Part shown: piece after piece, positions 1 through 12,500 of the stretch
Numbering within the stretch: the stretch's first letter is position 1
Layout: each line of letters starts with the position of its first letter
Source of the DNA: Polyangia bacterium
GTDB taxonomy: Bacteria > Myxococcota_A > Polyangia > Nannocystales > Nannocystaceae
Assembly (NCBI GenBank): GCA_030430565.1
Contig: JAUIKS010000005.1
Coordinates: 248,001 to 312,000, forward strand
Reading direction: 5' to 3'
Length of the DNA stretch: 64,000 bases
Notes under the pieces: generated by a model
The model's database searches: none
Seen by the model: the letters and a program-made list of their open reading frames with translations, nothing else
Told to the model about the DNA's origin: nothing
Program-made: the position numbers and the translations under genes

Positions 1-1
1 C

Positions 2-79
2 AAGAAGAAGACCAAGAAAAAGGCCGGCAAGAAGAAGACCAAGAAAAAAGCCGGAAGCAGGCGGCGGCGGAGCACGTGA
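2..79 (+). CDS. C-terminal end of a lysine-rich protein (partial)
   Basis: The reading frame enters from the left edge and stops with TGA at 77-79. It encodes 25 residues made of a tandemly repeated KKKTKKKAG unit (two copies from a 27-base direct repeat) followed by a short arginine run. Such basic tails occur on histone H1-like or HU-like DNA-binding proteins and on some ribosome-associated proteins of myxobacteria, but the domain that would identify it lies outside the window. The reading frame is supported by the repeat periodicity and by the next gene starting 4 bases downstream. Confidence 0.6.
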   Translation, partial: KKKTKKKAGKKKTKKKAGSRRRRST

Positions 80-83
80 CTCG

Positions 84-491
84 ATGGCGACGCGGCCAGA
101 GCGAGGGCGAGCGCGACGCCCAACAGACGAACGCGGCGAGCGAGAGCGCCGCTACATGACCGCGTTGGGCCAGCGCATCCGCGCGCTGCGAGAGGAGCGC
201 GGCATGACGCAGCAGGCCGTCGCGGATCTCGCCGGGGTCGCCACGGACATGGTGTCTCGCTTGGAGAACGGTCGCTACACGAGCCCCGGTCTGCGCACGC
301 TCCTGCGGATCGCTGACGCCCTCGGCGTCTCGCTCTCGAGCGTTATGCCCGACGCGGGCGGCGTGATCGCGGGCTCGCAGGAGAGCGCGCTCAAGGCCCG
401 CTTGGTCACCCTCGCTCACCGCGCGCGCGCGCAGGACCTCGAGCTGATCGTCGACCTCGCCGCGACCGTGCTCAACCGCGGCGGCCGTTGA
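84..491 (+). CDS. XRE-family helix-turn-helix transcriptional regulator
   Basis: A 135-residue cytoplasmic DNA-binding protein. Residues about 28-82 form a Cro/C1-type HTH (TQQAVADLAGVATDMVSRLE, then ENGRYTSPGLRTLLRIADAL). The C-terminal 50 residues are helical and may dimerise. The first 24 residues are arginine-rich, so translation may instead begin at the ATG at 156, directly before the HTH. The ATG at 84 was chosen because GGAG lies about 11 bases upstream and the gene then follows the previous stop by only 4 bases, suggesting co-transcription. Target genes are unknown. Confidence 0.8.
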   Translation: MATRPERGRARRPTDERGERERRYMTALGQRIRALREERGMTQQAVADLAGVATDMVSRLENGRYTSPGLRTLLRIADALGVSLSSVMPDAGGVIAGSQESALKARLVTLAHRARAQDLELIVDLAATVLNRGGR

Positions 492-569
492 CCCGCGCTC
501 GCCTCCAACCCACGCGTTAAGCTGCGGCCCGATGCTCGCGTGACGGACGTCCCATCGCGCGTTTCAGGC

Positions 570-1490
570 CTAGCCCCACATGACGCGGGCCGTGAACACG
601 ATCGAGGCGAGCAGCGAGCGCATGTCTGGGTGGCGGCTCTCGGGCTCTACGTTGAGGCCGCGTCGGACGTGCTGATAGATCCAGCCCGGGACGCGCGTGT
701 CTGCGGGCGGCGGGCGCACGTTCCCGTCCAGCACTTGATCGGCGATCGCGAACAGGGTCGTGCCCGTGAACGGACGCTGCCGGTAGAGCGCCTCGTAGAG
801 CGCGACGCAGAAGCTGAACTGATCGGCGCGCGCGTCACAGGGCTCGCTGCGGAGCTGCTCGGGCGCCATGTAACGAGGTGTCCCAGAGACCACGTCTTCA
901 CCAGCCGCGCGGCGCTTCGCTGGGCCGATCCGCGAGAGGCCGAAGTCGAGGACGCGGACGCGGTGGTCACGGCCGATCAGCACGTTCTGCGGCTTAAAGT
1001 CGCGGTGCACGATCCCAGCGGCGTGGGCGGCCGCGAGCCCGCGGCCGGCTTGTAGGTAGACGTTGAGGACCTCGCGCCACGATCGCGGCGTCTGCTCGAG
1101 CCAGTCCGTGAGCGTCAGGCCGTCGACGAGCTCCATCGCGATGTAGACATCGCGCGGGGTCGTCCCGACGTCGTAGATCGGGACGATGTTTGGATGCGAG
1201 AGCCGGGCCATGACCCGCGCCTCGTGGACGAGCTGCTCGGAGGTCTCCGCGTCGGCCCGCCCTTCTGGGTCGGGCCGAATCGACGCGCGGGGCACGAGCT
1301 TAAGCGCGATCTGGCGATCGAGCTCAGGATCGTGCGCCGCGTAGACCGTGCCGACGCTGCCGCGGCCGATCTCCGCGAGCAGCCGGTAGCGCTCGACCTG
1401 CTCCTTGGCGGTCTCGGGCTCGGGCGTCGCGCTCGCGTCCTCGTCCTCCGGGGGTCGACTCGGGCGGCGGAAACGGAGACGAAACGACAT
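570..1490 (-). CDS. Eukaryote-like serine/threonine protein kinase
   Basis: A 306-residue protein that is almost entirely a Hanks-type kinase domain. The glycine loop (GRGSVG), catalytic lysine (ALKLV), catalytic loop HRDFKPQN, DFG (LDFGLSRIG) and the SGTPRYMAPEQ segment are intact, so it should be active. The HRD arginine implies activation-loop phosphorylation. It has no membrane segment or sensory domain after the kinase, so it is a soluble kinase. ATG at 1490 is preferred to codons further upstream because they add only a poorly structured extension. A short perfect inverted repeat lies just upstream. The PP2C phosphatase at 43324 is a possible antagonist, by inference only. Confidence 0.93.
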   Translation of the reverse strand: MSFRLRFRRPSRPPEDEDASATPEPETAKEQVERYRLLAEIGRGSVGTVYAAHDPELDRQIALKLVPRASIRPDPEGRADAETSEQLVHEARVMARLSHPNIVPIYDVGTTPRDVYIAMELVDGLTLTDWLEQTPRSWREVLNVYLQAGRGLAAAHAAGIVHRDFKPQNVLIGRDHRVRVLDFGLSRIGPAKRRAAGEDVVSGTPRYMAPEQLRSEPCDARADQFSFCVALYEALYRQRPFTGTTLFAIADQVLDGNVRPPPADTRVPGWIYQHVRRGLNVEPESRHPDMRSLLASIVFTARVMWG

Positions 1491-1498
1491 GAGCGTCT

Positions 1499-1515
1499 TC
1501 GGAGTTGTACTCCGA
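1499..1515. repeat. Short inverted repeat upstream of the kinase gene
   Basis: TCGGAG and CTCCGA are separated by 5 bases and sit 9-25 bases upstream of the kinase start. The position fits an operator or a leader hairpin. No protein partner can be named. Confidence 0.35.
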
Positions 1516-1611
1516 GCGCCCGCGTTAGAAAAACACAAAAACTCGACCGGTCACGCGACCAGGCCACGAGCTGCCAATCATCGGCAAATTAAGAGCTTCT
1601 TCTTCTTCTTC

Positions 1612-2424
1612 TTAAAAGCGTCCGGCGAGCGCGACCCCGACGGTGCGCCCGTCGTAGCTCGGGGCGAACGCGGCGCGGCGACGCTTATTGGTCCGCGACT
1701 GATCGACGATCAGGAGCGCGGCGCCCGTGACAGCGAACGCGGCGCCGATTCCTGTGACGATCGCGCCTGGCGTCGAGTTATCGCCGCCCGACTGCGTGCC
1801 GTTGACGAACACGCCGGCGCCGATCCCGACCGCCACCGCGCCGACGACGAAGGTCGCGATCCCGGCCTTGGCGAGGTTGCTCAGCCCCGGCTTGGTCGGC
1901 TCGGTCATGGGCTGCTCGGGTCCCGGCTGCGGACCCTCGACGACGGGCGCCTCGTCGACCGGCGCCTCGTCCTCGTTGGCCGCCTGCTGGACCGCGGGCA
2001 TGATCTCCTGGAGGTTGCCCTGCAGCTGGGCGAGCAGCTCGCTCTCGGTACACAGCTCGCACACGATGTTGTCGCGCCGCGTCCCCGCGATCTCTTGTTG
2101 ATGCTTGCGCACCACGATGTTCGACGCGTAGCCCTCTTCGCCGTGGGGTCCGACGGTGATCTCGACGATCACCGGGCTGCTCTCGTCGCCGTGCGCGACG
2201 CCGTTTTGGCGATAGACCTCTTCGCCCATCGTTCGGATGCGCTGCGTCATCGCGTCGGAGACGCTCGCGCCGTCGTACTGCGTGATGCCGACCCGCAGAC
2301 CCGCCGTGGTCGAGCTCGAGGCCGCCGGTGTCGCGGCCGCGCTCACGGTGGGTGTCGCTTCGGGCGCGGGCGCCGGCTGAGCGGATAACAAGACGAGTGC
2401 TGGGAGCAGTGAGGAGCCGAACAT
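1612..2424 (-). CDS. Secreted or membrane-anchored protein of unknown function
   Basis: About 270 residues. The N-terminus from the ATG at 2424 (MFGSSLLPALVLLSAQPAPA) resembles a signal peptide. A periplasmic domain with a CELC pair follows, then a proline/glutamate-rich linker, then two hydrophobic helices (around LAKAGIATFVVGAVAVGIG and GAIVTGIGAAFAVTGAALLI) and a basic tail. The N-terminal domain (LRVGITQYDGASVSDAMTQR) recalls myxobacterial periplasmic proteins of unknown role. Upstream in-frame TTG/GTG codons exist but would bury the signal peptide. A run of GAA triplets follows the stop codon. I do not recognise a family. Confidence 0.75.
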   Translation of the reverse strand: MFGSSLLPALVLLSAQPAPAPEATPTVSAAATPAASSSTTAGLRVGITQYDGASVSDAMTQRIRTMGEEVYRQNGVAHGDESSPVIVEITVGPHGEEGYASNIVVRKHQQEIAGTRRDNIVCELCTESELLAQLQGNLQEIMPAVQQAANEDEAPVDEAPVVEGPQPGPEQPMTEPTKPGLSNLAKAGIATFVVGAVAVGIGAGVFVNGTQSGGDNSTPGAIVTGIGAAFAVTGAALLIVDQSRTNKRRRAAFAPSYDGRTVGVALAGRF

Positions 2425-2670
2425 CACAAAAAACGGTTCGTTGCTGCGGGAAAGAAAACTACGAACGATGGCGTCGCGCAAGGCGTGCCGCCGCGCGGCT
2501 CTCGACGGGCGATTTCATCCGCCGCTAACGCCGCCCTCCGCGATGGGCTTGACCCGGGTTCGTCGCCCACGTGTGGTTTGTTTCAGGTTGCACCCCCAGA
2601 GTCGAGAATTCCGCACATTGGGTCGGTTCAGCGACTAGCGCCCGAGACAGGGCGCGTGCAACATTGAGCC

Positions 2671-3636
2671 ATGGTCTCGCGTTCGCTCCGGAGCCGTCGC
2701 GCGCGCAAGCTCGCGCTGCTTGTCGGTGGGTTGCTGGGCCTTGGGACCGTGGGGGACGTCTGGGCAGCGCCCGCTGCGAGCGGGGCCTCCAGCAGGCCTT
2801 CCAAAAAACCGCCCGCCGACGAGAAACCAGCGAAGCCTCGACTTATTGTCGCCGCCGGGCCGGTTGTAGGTCCGCACATCAGCGGCGAAGAGGATTGTCG
2901 ACCGAACGGCCCGAGCATCTACTGCGAGAACACCGGCAACCTGCTCGGCGTCGGGCTCAACGTAGAGCTGCGCGGTCAGCTAATCGGTCCGCTGTACGCC
3001 CAGCTGCGGGGGGTGTTGGTCGGCAACGTGCGGGGCGCGGATGGTGTCTACAGCGGCATGGCGATCCCCGGAGCCGGGCTCGCGCTGCATGGCCGACGGG
3101 TGTTTTTGCGCGCCGAGTACCTGGCGACGCTCGGCTTCGGCAACAACCTCTACCGGTCGCCGTTCGACAGCCTCAGCAATTCAAAGGTCGAGCTCGGTTA
3201 CCACGCGGGCATGTTCAGCGCGGGCGCTCGGCTCTACGCCCGGTCACGCGTCGCGATCGAGCTTTGGGGCGGGCTCGTCGTCGGTCCAAAGGTCGAGCGC
3301 TCGACGGAGCGAGTCGAGACCACCGGCGGCACCACGCAGATCTCTTTTATGGCGGGTCTCAACGTCAGCTTTGACGCGATCCCGGGCAAATCGACCCCTC
3401 CGCGGTCCAACGCGGCGCCGGCCCCGACCGCGGCGCCGGCCTCCTCGTATCCCGCACCAGCGCCGCACCCGATTCAGCCCGCCCAGCCAGCGCCCGCGCC
3501 TCAGCCCGCGCCAGCGCTAGCGCCCGCGACTCAGCCAGCGCCAGCGCCAGCGCCATCGCCCGCGACCCAGCCCGCTCAGCCAGCGCCCGCGACCCAGCCC
3601 GCGACCGCGACCCAGCCCGCGCCCCAGCCCCGATAG
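2671..3636 (+). CDS. Exported outer-membrane-like protein with Pro/Ala repeat tail
   Basis: 321 residues. A signal peptide (basic start, then LALLVGGLLGLGTVG, cleavage near VWAAPA) is followed by alternating glycine/aromatic strands typical of a small beta-barrel, with segments such as VGLNVELRGQLIGPLYAQL and ISFMAGLNVSFDAIP. A Cys pair (EEDC...IYC) may form a disulfide. The last 90 residues are a low-complexity Pro-Ala-Gln tail built from imperfect DNA repeats, which may span peptidoglycan or be a surface stalk. No family is recognised. Confidence 0.75.
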   Translation: MVSRSLRSRRARKLALLVGGLLGLGTVGDVWAAPAASGASSRPSKKPPADEKPAKPRLIVAAGPVVGPHISGEEDCRPNGPSIYCENTGNLLGVGLNVELRGQLIGPLYAQLRGVLVGNVRGADGVYSGMAIPGAGLALHGRRVFLRAEYLATLGFGNNLYRSPFDSLSNSKVELGYHAGMFSAGARLYARSRVAIELWGGLVVGPKVERSTERVETTGGTTQISFMAGLNVSFDAIPGKSTPPRSNAAPAPTAAPASSYPAPAPHPIQPAQPAPAPQPAPALAPATQPAPAPAPSPATQPAQPAPATQPATATQPAPQPR

Positions 3637-3679
3637 ATCGATGCATTCAGCGCGGTTTCGCACTCGCTCGCTCGAGGCA

Positions 3680-4342
3680 TCAGGCGGGCGGGCGGATGTT
3701 CTTGTATGCGCAAAACTCCGCGAGGCTGGCGGCCGCGAGCGCGCGGTTGTGGACCAACTCCCACCCGAGCGTGCTGGTAGGTCGCGAGCCGTAGTCATGC
3801 CCGGGGTAGATCCGCGTCCACTCGGGGAGGTTGGCGATCCGGCGCTGCAGCGTCTCAAACATGGCCTTTGGATCAGAGACGGATCCGCAGCTCCCGACGT
3901 AGAGCACATCGCCAGTGATCAGCGCGCCCGGCTCTGGGAGGTACCAGCACACGCAGCCTGGGCTGTGACCCGGAGCGTGGATGGCCTCGACCACTCCGGA
4001 GCCGATCGAGATTCGCGCGCCGTCCGCGAGCGCCTCGAGCTTGTGCTCGTGCTCGTGCTCATCTCCGCATAGCCGGCGTAGCTCGGCGAGCTCGCGCGGG
4101 TGGCAGTGGACGCGCGCGCCGGTCGCCTCGACGGCCTCGGCGAGCCCGGCGACGTGATCCTCGTGCGAGTGCGTGATCAAGATCCGCGTGACTCGCCAGC
4201 CGCGCTCGCGGCTGATCCGCAGCAGCCGGTCGACCTCAAACGCGGGATCGACGAGCGCGGCTTGCTTACTGACTGGACACGCGATGATCTCACAAAAATT
4301 CTGAATCAGGCCGACCTCGACCTGAACGATCTCGAGGGACAC
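3680..4342 (-). CDS. MBL-fold metallo-hydrolase (glyoxalase II / persulfide dioxygenase-like)
   Basis: A cytoplasmic hydrolase of about 220 residues from a GTG at 4342. The metal-binding motif HSHEDHVAG is present, followed by the downstream metal-ligand region around HAPGHSPG, a GDVLYVG segment with the bridging aspartate, and a late histidine in YPGHDYG. This order of ligands is that of the glyoxalase II/ETHE1 branch, which hydrolyses S-lactoylglutathione-type thioesters or oxidises persulfides. The substrate cannot be told from sequence. The gene is divergent from the helicase at 4450, with about 100 bases between the starts. Confidence 0.85.
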   Translation of the reverse strand: MSLEIVQVEVGLIQNFCEIIACPVSKQAALVDPAFEVDRLLRISRERGWRVTRILITHSHEDHVAGLAEAVEATGARVHCHPRELAELRRLCGDEHEHEHKLEALADGARISIGSGVVEAIHAPGHSPGCVCWYLPEPGALITGDVLYVGSCGSVSDPKAMFETLQRRIANLPEWTRIYPGHDYGSRPTSTLGWELVHNRALAAASLAEFCAYKNIRPPA

Positions 4343-4449
4343 GCGCAGAGTGTACTCGGTGTCGGCGGCGTTCCCGTGCTTGCGGCGCGAGTCGCGACGC
4401 CGTACAACCCGCACCGGATCGAGCGCAGGTCGAGCCGGGGATAGGGACG

Positions 4450-6576
4450 ATGGATCTCAGCGGGTTGAATGAGAGCCAGCGCGCGGCGGTGTGCTGTATC
4501 GAGGGTCCACTGCTCGTGCTGGCCGGCGCCGGCTCCGGCAAGACGCGGGTCATCACGCACCGGATCGCGTTCATGCTCGAGCGCGGGATCCGGCCCGAGT
4601 CGATCGTCGCGCTGAGCTTCACGAACAAGGCCGCCGACGAGATGCGCGAGCGCCTCGAGAAGATGGTGGGCAAGCGCGCGCGCGAGCTGTTCATGGGGAC
4701 ATTCCACAGCCTCGGCGTTCGGATGATGCGCGCGCGCCCGGCTGACTTCGGCGTCCCGAAAAAATTCTCGATCCTCGATCAGGGCGATGTCTACGGGATG
4801 ATCCGATCGATCCTGCGCGACGAGGGCATCCACTACGCGGGCGCCGACCGGCGCTTCGACCCCGGCGCGATCGTCCAGCGGATCTCGCTGTGGAAGAACG
4901 ACTTTATTACGCCCGCGCAGGCCACGGACCCCATGCGGATCGAGAGCGACTACGACGAGATCGCGGCCGAGGTCTACGGCCCCTACGAGGAGCGCCTCGC
5001 GAGCCTCGGCGCGGTCGACTTCGACGACCTCGTGTGCCGGATCGCGCGGACCCTGCGGGACAGCGAGTCGGCGCGCGAGCACTGGCAGGGCCGCTTCTCG
5101 CACGTGCTGGTCGACGAGTACCAGGACACGAACAAGGCGCAGTTCGAAGTCCTGCGCGAGCTGGTCGGCGCGCGTCAGAACCTCTGCGTCGTCGGCGACG
5201 ACGACCAGGCGATCTACGGGTGGCGCGGCGCCAAGGTCGCCAACATCCTCGGCTTCGACATGTACTTTCCCTCAGCTCGCACGATCAAGCTCGAGGAGAA
5301 CTACCGCTCACGCGCGCCGATCCTCGAGTGCGCGAATTCGGTGATCGTCAACAACCAGGGCCGCCACGACAAGGTGCTGCTGCCGCAGCGCGGCGGCGGC
5401 GAGCCGGTCACCGAGGTGCTCGCCGAGGACGGCCCGCAGGAGACCAACTGGGTCACGAGCCGGATCCGCCGCCTGATCAAAGAGGAGGGGGTGCCGGGGC
5501 ACGCGATCGCGGTGCTCTATCGCTCGACGCGGCAGGCCCGCGCGGTCGAGGAGCGCCTGCAGGAGCACGGCCTCGCGTACCGGGTGCTCGGCGGCCAGGC
5601 GATGTACGACAAGAAGCAGGTCAAGGACGCGCTCGCGTACCTCAAGACGATGATCTACCCCTCGGACGAGATCGCGGTGCGGCGCGCCATGAACGTGCCG
5701 TCGCGGGGCATCGGCGCCAAGACGCTGGAGCGCCTGCTCGCGCACGCGAGCGTGCGCCGGATCTCCCTGATGGACGCGATTCACAACGCCGAGCGCGTCG
5801 AGGGCATCACCGGGCGCGCCAGGACTGGCCTGCAGCGCTTCTCAGAATTAATTCGCTTCGCGCAGTCGCGCATGCACGCCTCGGGCTCCGCCGGGCTCGC
5901 GCTGCGCGAGCTGCTCGATCGCATCGCGCTGCGCGACCACGTGATGCGGGAGGTCGGCTCAGCCGAGGCGGCCGCGCACCGCTGGTCCGACGTCGAGCGG
6001 CTGCTCGGCAGCGTCGAGCGCTTTGAGCAGCGCGCGCGCGAGTCAAAGAAGAAGTCGCGGTCGAAGCGGCCGCGCTGGAACGAATTCTTCGGCTCGATGG
6101 CGATCGATCGCGACAAGGACAAAAAGTCAGATGATGAGTCCAGCGGGCGCGGGCAGATCACGCTCGCGACGATGCACAGCGCCAAGGGCCTCGAGTGGCC
6201 GGTGGTCTTCATCATCGGCTGCGAGGAGGGGATCATGCCGCACAAGCGGGTCGACGCGCCGCGCATCAGCGACGCGATCGCGGGCGACGTCGAGGAGGAG
6301 CGGCGGCTCTTCTACGTCGGGATCACCCGGGCGCGAGACCGACTGTTCCTGACCCGCGCGACCTCTCGTGTCGAGCGCGGGCGCCAGATCAAGCGGTTGC
6401 CGAGCCGCTTCCTCGAGGAGCTCCCGGACTCGGTCGAGCGCTACGACATCAGCACCGAGGAGAGCCTCACCGTCGAGAAGATCGAGTCGATGGCCGACGC
6501 CTTCCTCGCCAAACTCGCGCTCGCGCGGGAGGCGGGCGAGGAGGAGGCGAAGCGGCGGAGGAGCTCGCGTCGCTGA
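4450..6576 (+). CDS. UvrD/PcrA/Rep-type superfamily 1 DNA helicase
   Basis: 708 residues, the usual length for this family. Walker A is AGAGSGKTRVI near residue 26, motif II is VLVDEYQDTN, motif III GDDDQAIYGWRGA, motif IV region ENYRS, and motifs V/VI are LATMHSAKGLEWPVVFI and EERRLFYVGITRARD. All ATPase and helicase motifs are intact, so this should be a 3'-5' DNA translocase acting in nucleotide excision or mismatch repair or in replication restart. A basic linker (SKKKSRSKRPRW) splits the second RecA domain. UvrD, PcrA and Rep cannot be distinguished here. Confidence 0.95.
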   Translation: MDLSGLNESQRAAVCCIEGPLLVLAGAGSGKTRVITHRIAFMLERGIRPESIVALSFTNKAADEMRERLEKMVGKRARELFMGTFHSLGVRMMRARPADFGVPKKFSILDQGDVYGMIRSILRDEGIHYAGADRRFDPGAIVQRISLWKNDFITPAQATDPMRIESDYDEIAAEVYGPYEERLASLGAVDFDDLVCRIARTLRDSESAREHWQGRFSHVLVDEYQDTNKAQFEVLRELVGARQNLCVVGDDDQAIYGWRGAKVANILGFDMYFPSARTIKLEENYRSRAPILECANSVIVNNQGRHDKVLLPQRGGGEPVTEVLAEDGPQETNWVTSRIRRLIKEEGVPGHAIAVLYRSTRQARAVEERLQEHGLAYRVLGGQAMYDKKQVKDALAYLKTMIYPSDEIAVRRAMNVPSRGIGAKTLERLLAHASVRRISLMDAIHNAERVEGITGRARTGLQRFSELIRFAQSRMHASGSAGLALRELLDRIALRDHVMREVGSAEAAAHRWSDVERLLGSVERFEQRARESKKKSRSKRPRWNEFFGSMAIDRDKDKKSDDESSGRGQITLATMHSAKGLEWPVVFIIGCEEGIMPHKRVDAPRISDAIAGDVEEERRLFYVGITRARDRLFLTRATSRVERGRQIKRLPSRFLEELPDSVERYDISTEESLTVEKIESMADAFLAKLALAREAGEEEAKRRRSSRR

Positions 6577-7237
6577 CCCGGTCGTCGAGCTCGGTGCGTG
6601 ATCATGCAGGGGTCGCAAGCGCACTCCTGCGCCGTCGGGGTTGTGGATCTGCGGTGGATCCGCGGTGGATCGCCTTCGTTGGCGGAGGTGCGCGAACGGG
6701 TTCCGAGCGGCTCGGGGCGCTGTGAGCGCGAGTGAACGCAGGTCCTACCTGTACGTCTCCTTGCGCGGCGCCGAAGGGCAAAGGCGAGCGGTCGTTGTCG
6801 CGCGGGCACAAACGTGCGTCTGCAACCCTGTTATTTTGGTGGTCACTGCCCCGGTTTGAGGTGTTTCGCCTCGCGCGCCGAGGCTCGCCCACGAGCGTCG
6901 CGGTGCGACCGTGACGTGTCGCAGTTGCGAGCGCGTTGCCGGCATCGCGACAAGTACAGATCGGCGGTCGAGTCCGACCATCCGGGTCCTCGGCAAGCGC
7001 TCCTGTTTCAGCTTGAACGGCATTCTCCTGCGGCTTCGATTGGCTACAATACGGAAGCGCGGCTCTCGTGATCCCCCTCACTACTGGGCCGGCGCGAAAC
7101 ACTTGGCCGCCACCTCCGAGGCGGCGACGGCTCCACTCTCGTGTCCGTACGATCGATCGTCTGACAACCTGGCCAGCTCTCAGCCTCCACGTCACTCCAG
7201 TCTCCGCCGCCCGCCCTCGAGCTCCTCGTCCCCCCTC
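6577..7237. other. Intergenic region with no supported gene
   Basis: 660 bases between the helicase and the cyclase hybrid. Open frames here have proline/arginine-rich translations without family resemblance and no convincing ribosome-binding site. A TACAAT hexamer at 7042-7047 could be a -10 element for the downstream gene, which would give it a leader of about 185 bases, but no matching -35 is visible. Confidence 0.5.
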
Positions 7238-9193
<1,956 letters not shown>

Positions 9194-9583
9194 CCATCTC
9201 GTGAACACCGCTTGACCGCCGCGACGCGCCGCGCGATCGCGGGCGCCAGCGCGGGGCCGCGGGCCGGAGCTCACCGCAGTCGTTGCGCCCCGGGCATCAA
9301 CGCTGGTCACAAAACCGGTGAATCGACGAAAATAACGCGACCGATAGCCGCGTTATCCATCGAATCAATCAACGCACGAGTCGGCGATGGTGCCTCGAGT
9401 ACGCGGGCGCCGAGCGCCGAGCCTAGAACCGCAGCGCGACTCGAGCGCGGTGTGGAAGCCACGCGGTCCTCCGCGCGTTGAGCTCACAACCGCGACAGCC
9501 CTCGATCCTCTGCACCCTATCGCTCCCCGCGTCGCGCCCCCGAAGCACTCGTCGCGCCATCTCCAGGCCAAGACAGGACAGCA
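9194..9583. other. Intergenic region upstream of the alpha-2-macroglobulin gene
   Basis: 390 bases without a supported gene. It contains the inverted repeat described at 9332-9356 and presumably the promoter of the two-gene envelope operon. No consensus -35/-10 pair is obvious. Confidence 0.45.
9332..9356. promoter_or_regulatory. Perfect 8-bp inverted repeat, possible operator
   Basis: ATAACGCG and CGCGTTAT are separated by 9 bases, about 230 bases upstream of the A2M gene. The A+T-rich outer bases stand out from the GC-rich surroundings. The arrangement fits a dimeric regulator site. The assignment is inference. Confidence 0.3.
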
Positions 9584-12500
9584 ATGATCAATCGATCTCG
9601 GCCCCCCGCCTCTGGAAGCTTTTGCCCCACGTTCGCCGCGACGCTCGCGTCTCGCGGCCGCCGACACTTCGCGCGGGGCTCCGCGCTCGCGCTCGCGCTC
9701 GCGGGCCTCAGCGCCGCCGCGTGCCAGCCCGTCGCGACCCCGACCGGGCAGACGCTCCCCGACGAAGACCCGGACGTCCCCGTCTCCGAGAGCATCGTCG
9801 TTCACACGATCCCGGATCACATCGACACGCTCGTGTTCCCGCCGCCGGCCGAGAGCCGCGGGCAGCGGCCCGCGTTGACGCTGCCCGACGGGAGCAAGGC
9901 CGCAGAGCCCGCCAAGCCCGAGGAGCCCTTCGGCGTTCGCTACCCCAAGGCCGCGGGCGAGGGCGAGTTCACGGTCTACGGCCAGACCTTCCACGTGACC
10001 TTCAACCGGCGCGTCAAGCTGCCCAAGAAGATGCGCAAGAACAAGCCGGTGCCGGCGACCGACGGCACGCTGACGATCACGCCGGCGGTCGAGGGCAAGG
10101 CGCGCTGGACCTCCGAATATGTCCTCGAGTTCACGGCCAAGAAGCCCTTTGATCCGGACACCAAGTACACGGTCACCGTAAACGGGGTCGAGAGCGCGCC
10201 GACGCCGATCAAGCAGGACGCCAACGCGGACAACCGCGCGCCGACCGGCGAGGACGGCGAGAAGGTCGAGCCCGAGCTGACGCCGGGCGAGACCATGAAG
10301 GAAGCGTGGTCCGGCACCTTCAGCGCCGAGCCGCGGATCCCGATGGCCGGCAAGGTGCTCTCGTACATCCCCAAGCAGGGCAGCCCGCGCGTCGTGATCA
10401 TGCGGCCGCACAGCGGCTCCAAGGTCGGCGCGGGCGCGGAGCTCGGCGTCGTCTTCGATCAGCCGGTCAACCTCAAGAAAGCCGAGGAGCTCGTCAAGCT
10501 GCGCAAGGAGGACAACACGCTCGTCGATGTCACCCTCACGCACCCGAGCAGCTCGACCTTCCAGGGCGTCAAGATCGATCGTCGACACGTCGTGATCGCC
10601 AAGTCCAAGACCCCGCTCGAGGCCGGCGAGGACTACGAGCTGGTCGCCTGGGACGCCGAGCGCCAGCTGTTCCAGGAGCGCGAGTCGACCGTCCACGACT
10701 TCTCGGTCGCGCCCACGCTCGAGCGCACCAACGTGAAGTGCGGCTACGGCTACAACAACACCTGCGAGTGGAAGGCCGCGAAGCTGACCATGAGCGGCCG
10801 CGACATCGAGGTCGAGTTCAACAACCGGATCTCGATGGGCGCGGGCGCGCTCAAGGCCGCGGTCCGCGTGAGCCCGCCGGTGCCCAACCTGCGCGTGTGG
10901 TCGAGCGGGTACTGGGACAGCTCGGGCAGCGTGCGGATCTCGGGCGGCTTCAAGCCCTCCAGCAACTACACGATCAAGATCGCCGGCCTGCGCGACGCCT
11001 ACGGCAACACCCAGAAAGAGCCGGTCAGCTTCACGGTCGTCACGCTCCCGCAGACCGCGAGCGCGTCGATGCCCGAGGGCTCGCTCGTGCTCGACGAGAC
11101 CAGCTCGCGCGCGTTCGCGGTCACGACGCGCAACGTCGTCCGCGCCTCGCTCGAGGTCTGGCCGGTCACGCCCGGCGATCCCGACGCGATGAAGAAAGCC
11201 CGCGAGCACGCGCGGCGCCACACCAAGCCCTCGGAGTCGCCGAAGGTCCGGATCCCGTTCATGCCGGCGGTCAAGCGCGACGAGTTCGTCAAGACCGAGG
11301 TCGACCTGCTCAGCCACCTCAACCCCGGCAGCAACTACTTGGTCGCGCTCAAGATCGACGGCGCAGCCTTCGGCTCCAAGGAGACCGAGTACCCGAGCTG
11401 GAGCCGGGCCGGGCGCACGCCGATCGCCCTGCTCACCCCGGGCGACAGCCAGACGCTCGCGGTCCACACCCACAGCGTCCCCGACGCGACGGTGGTCCAC
11501 GTCGCGCGCATGGCCAACGGCGCGCCGGTCCCCGGGGCCTCCTTCACCCTCAACGGCGAGGCGATCAGCGGCTCGCCGGTCACCGACGCCAACGGCGTCG
11601 CCGTGCTGCCCGTCGGCATGGATCGGCTCGAGCGCGCGGTCCTCGACATCACCGGCGGGGGGACCTCCGCGACGATCTCACCCAGCTCTCGCCGCACCCG
11701 CGGGCGCAGCTTGTTCCCCAGCATGACCGCCGGGGAGCCGATCAAGACCGGCGACCGCCGCGGCCTCGTCATGACCGACCGCGGCATCTACCGGCCCGGC
11801 GCGACCGTGCACATCAAGGCGACCGCGCGTCGCAAGGTCGGCGAGCGCTACACGCCGATCCCCTCCACGCCCGTCAAGGTCACCGTCTTCGGCCCGATGG
11901 ACGATGAGCTCGAGGGCTTCAACGCCGTGACCAACGATATGGGCAGCGTCGCGGTCGACTTCGAGAGCAAGCTCGAGGGTCGGGTCGGGCGTCATCGGAT
12001 CTCCTTCGAGCTCATGGAGGATGGCGGCGGCGAGGAGCTCGCCGACACCTTCGTGCAGATCTCCGAGTTCGAGCCGCCGCGCTTCACCGTCGACGTCGAC
12101 GCCTCCGCGAAGGGCTCGAAGGCCATGCGCGCGACCGTGCTCGGCAAGTACCTGTTCGGCGCGCCGATGGACGGCGCCGACGTCGAGTGGACCTTGAACC
12201 GCGCGCCCGCGAAGCTCCCGTCGGGTCGGCTGTCCGACGCCGGCCTCGCGTTCGACGATCGGCGCGACGACTGGTGGTACGAGGATGACGACGAGGAGCG
12301 CTGGAGTCGCTCTGGGCGCGGCAAGCTCGCCGCCGACGGGACGCTCGTCATCGATCAAAAAGTCGACGTCGGCGACGCGGGGCCCCAGGCCTTCACCCTC
12401 GAGGCCGACGTGACCGACGCCTCCTACCGTCACATCGCCGGGCGCGGGCGCGTCGTGATTCACCCTTCGAAGTACTACGCCGGGCTCAAGCTCGCCTCGA

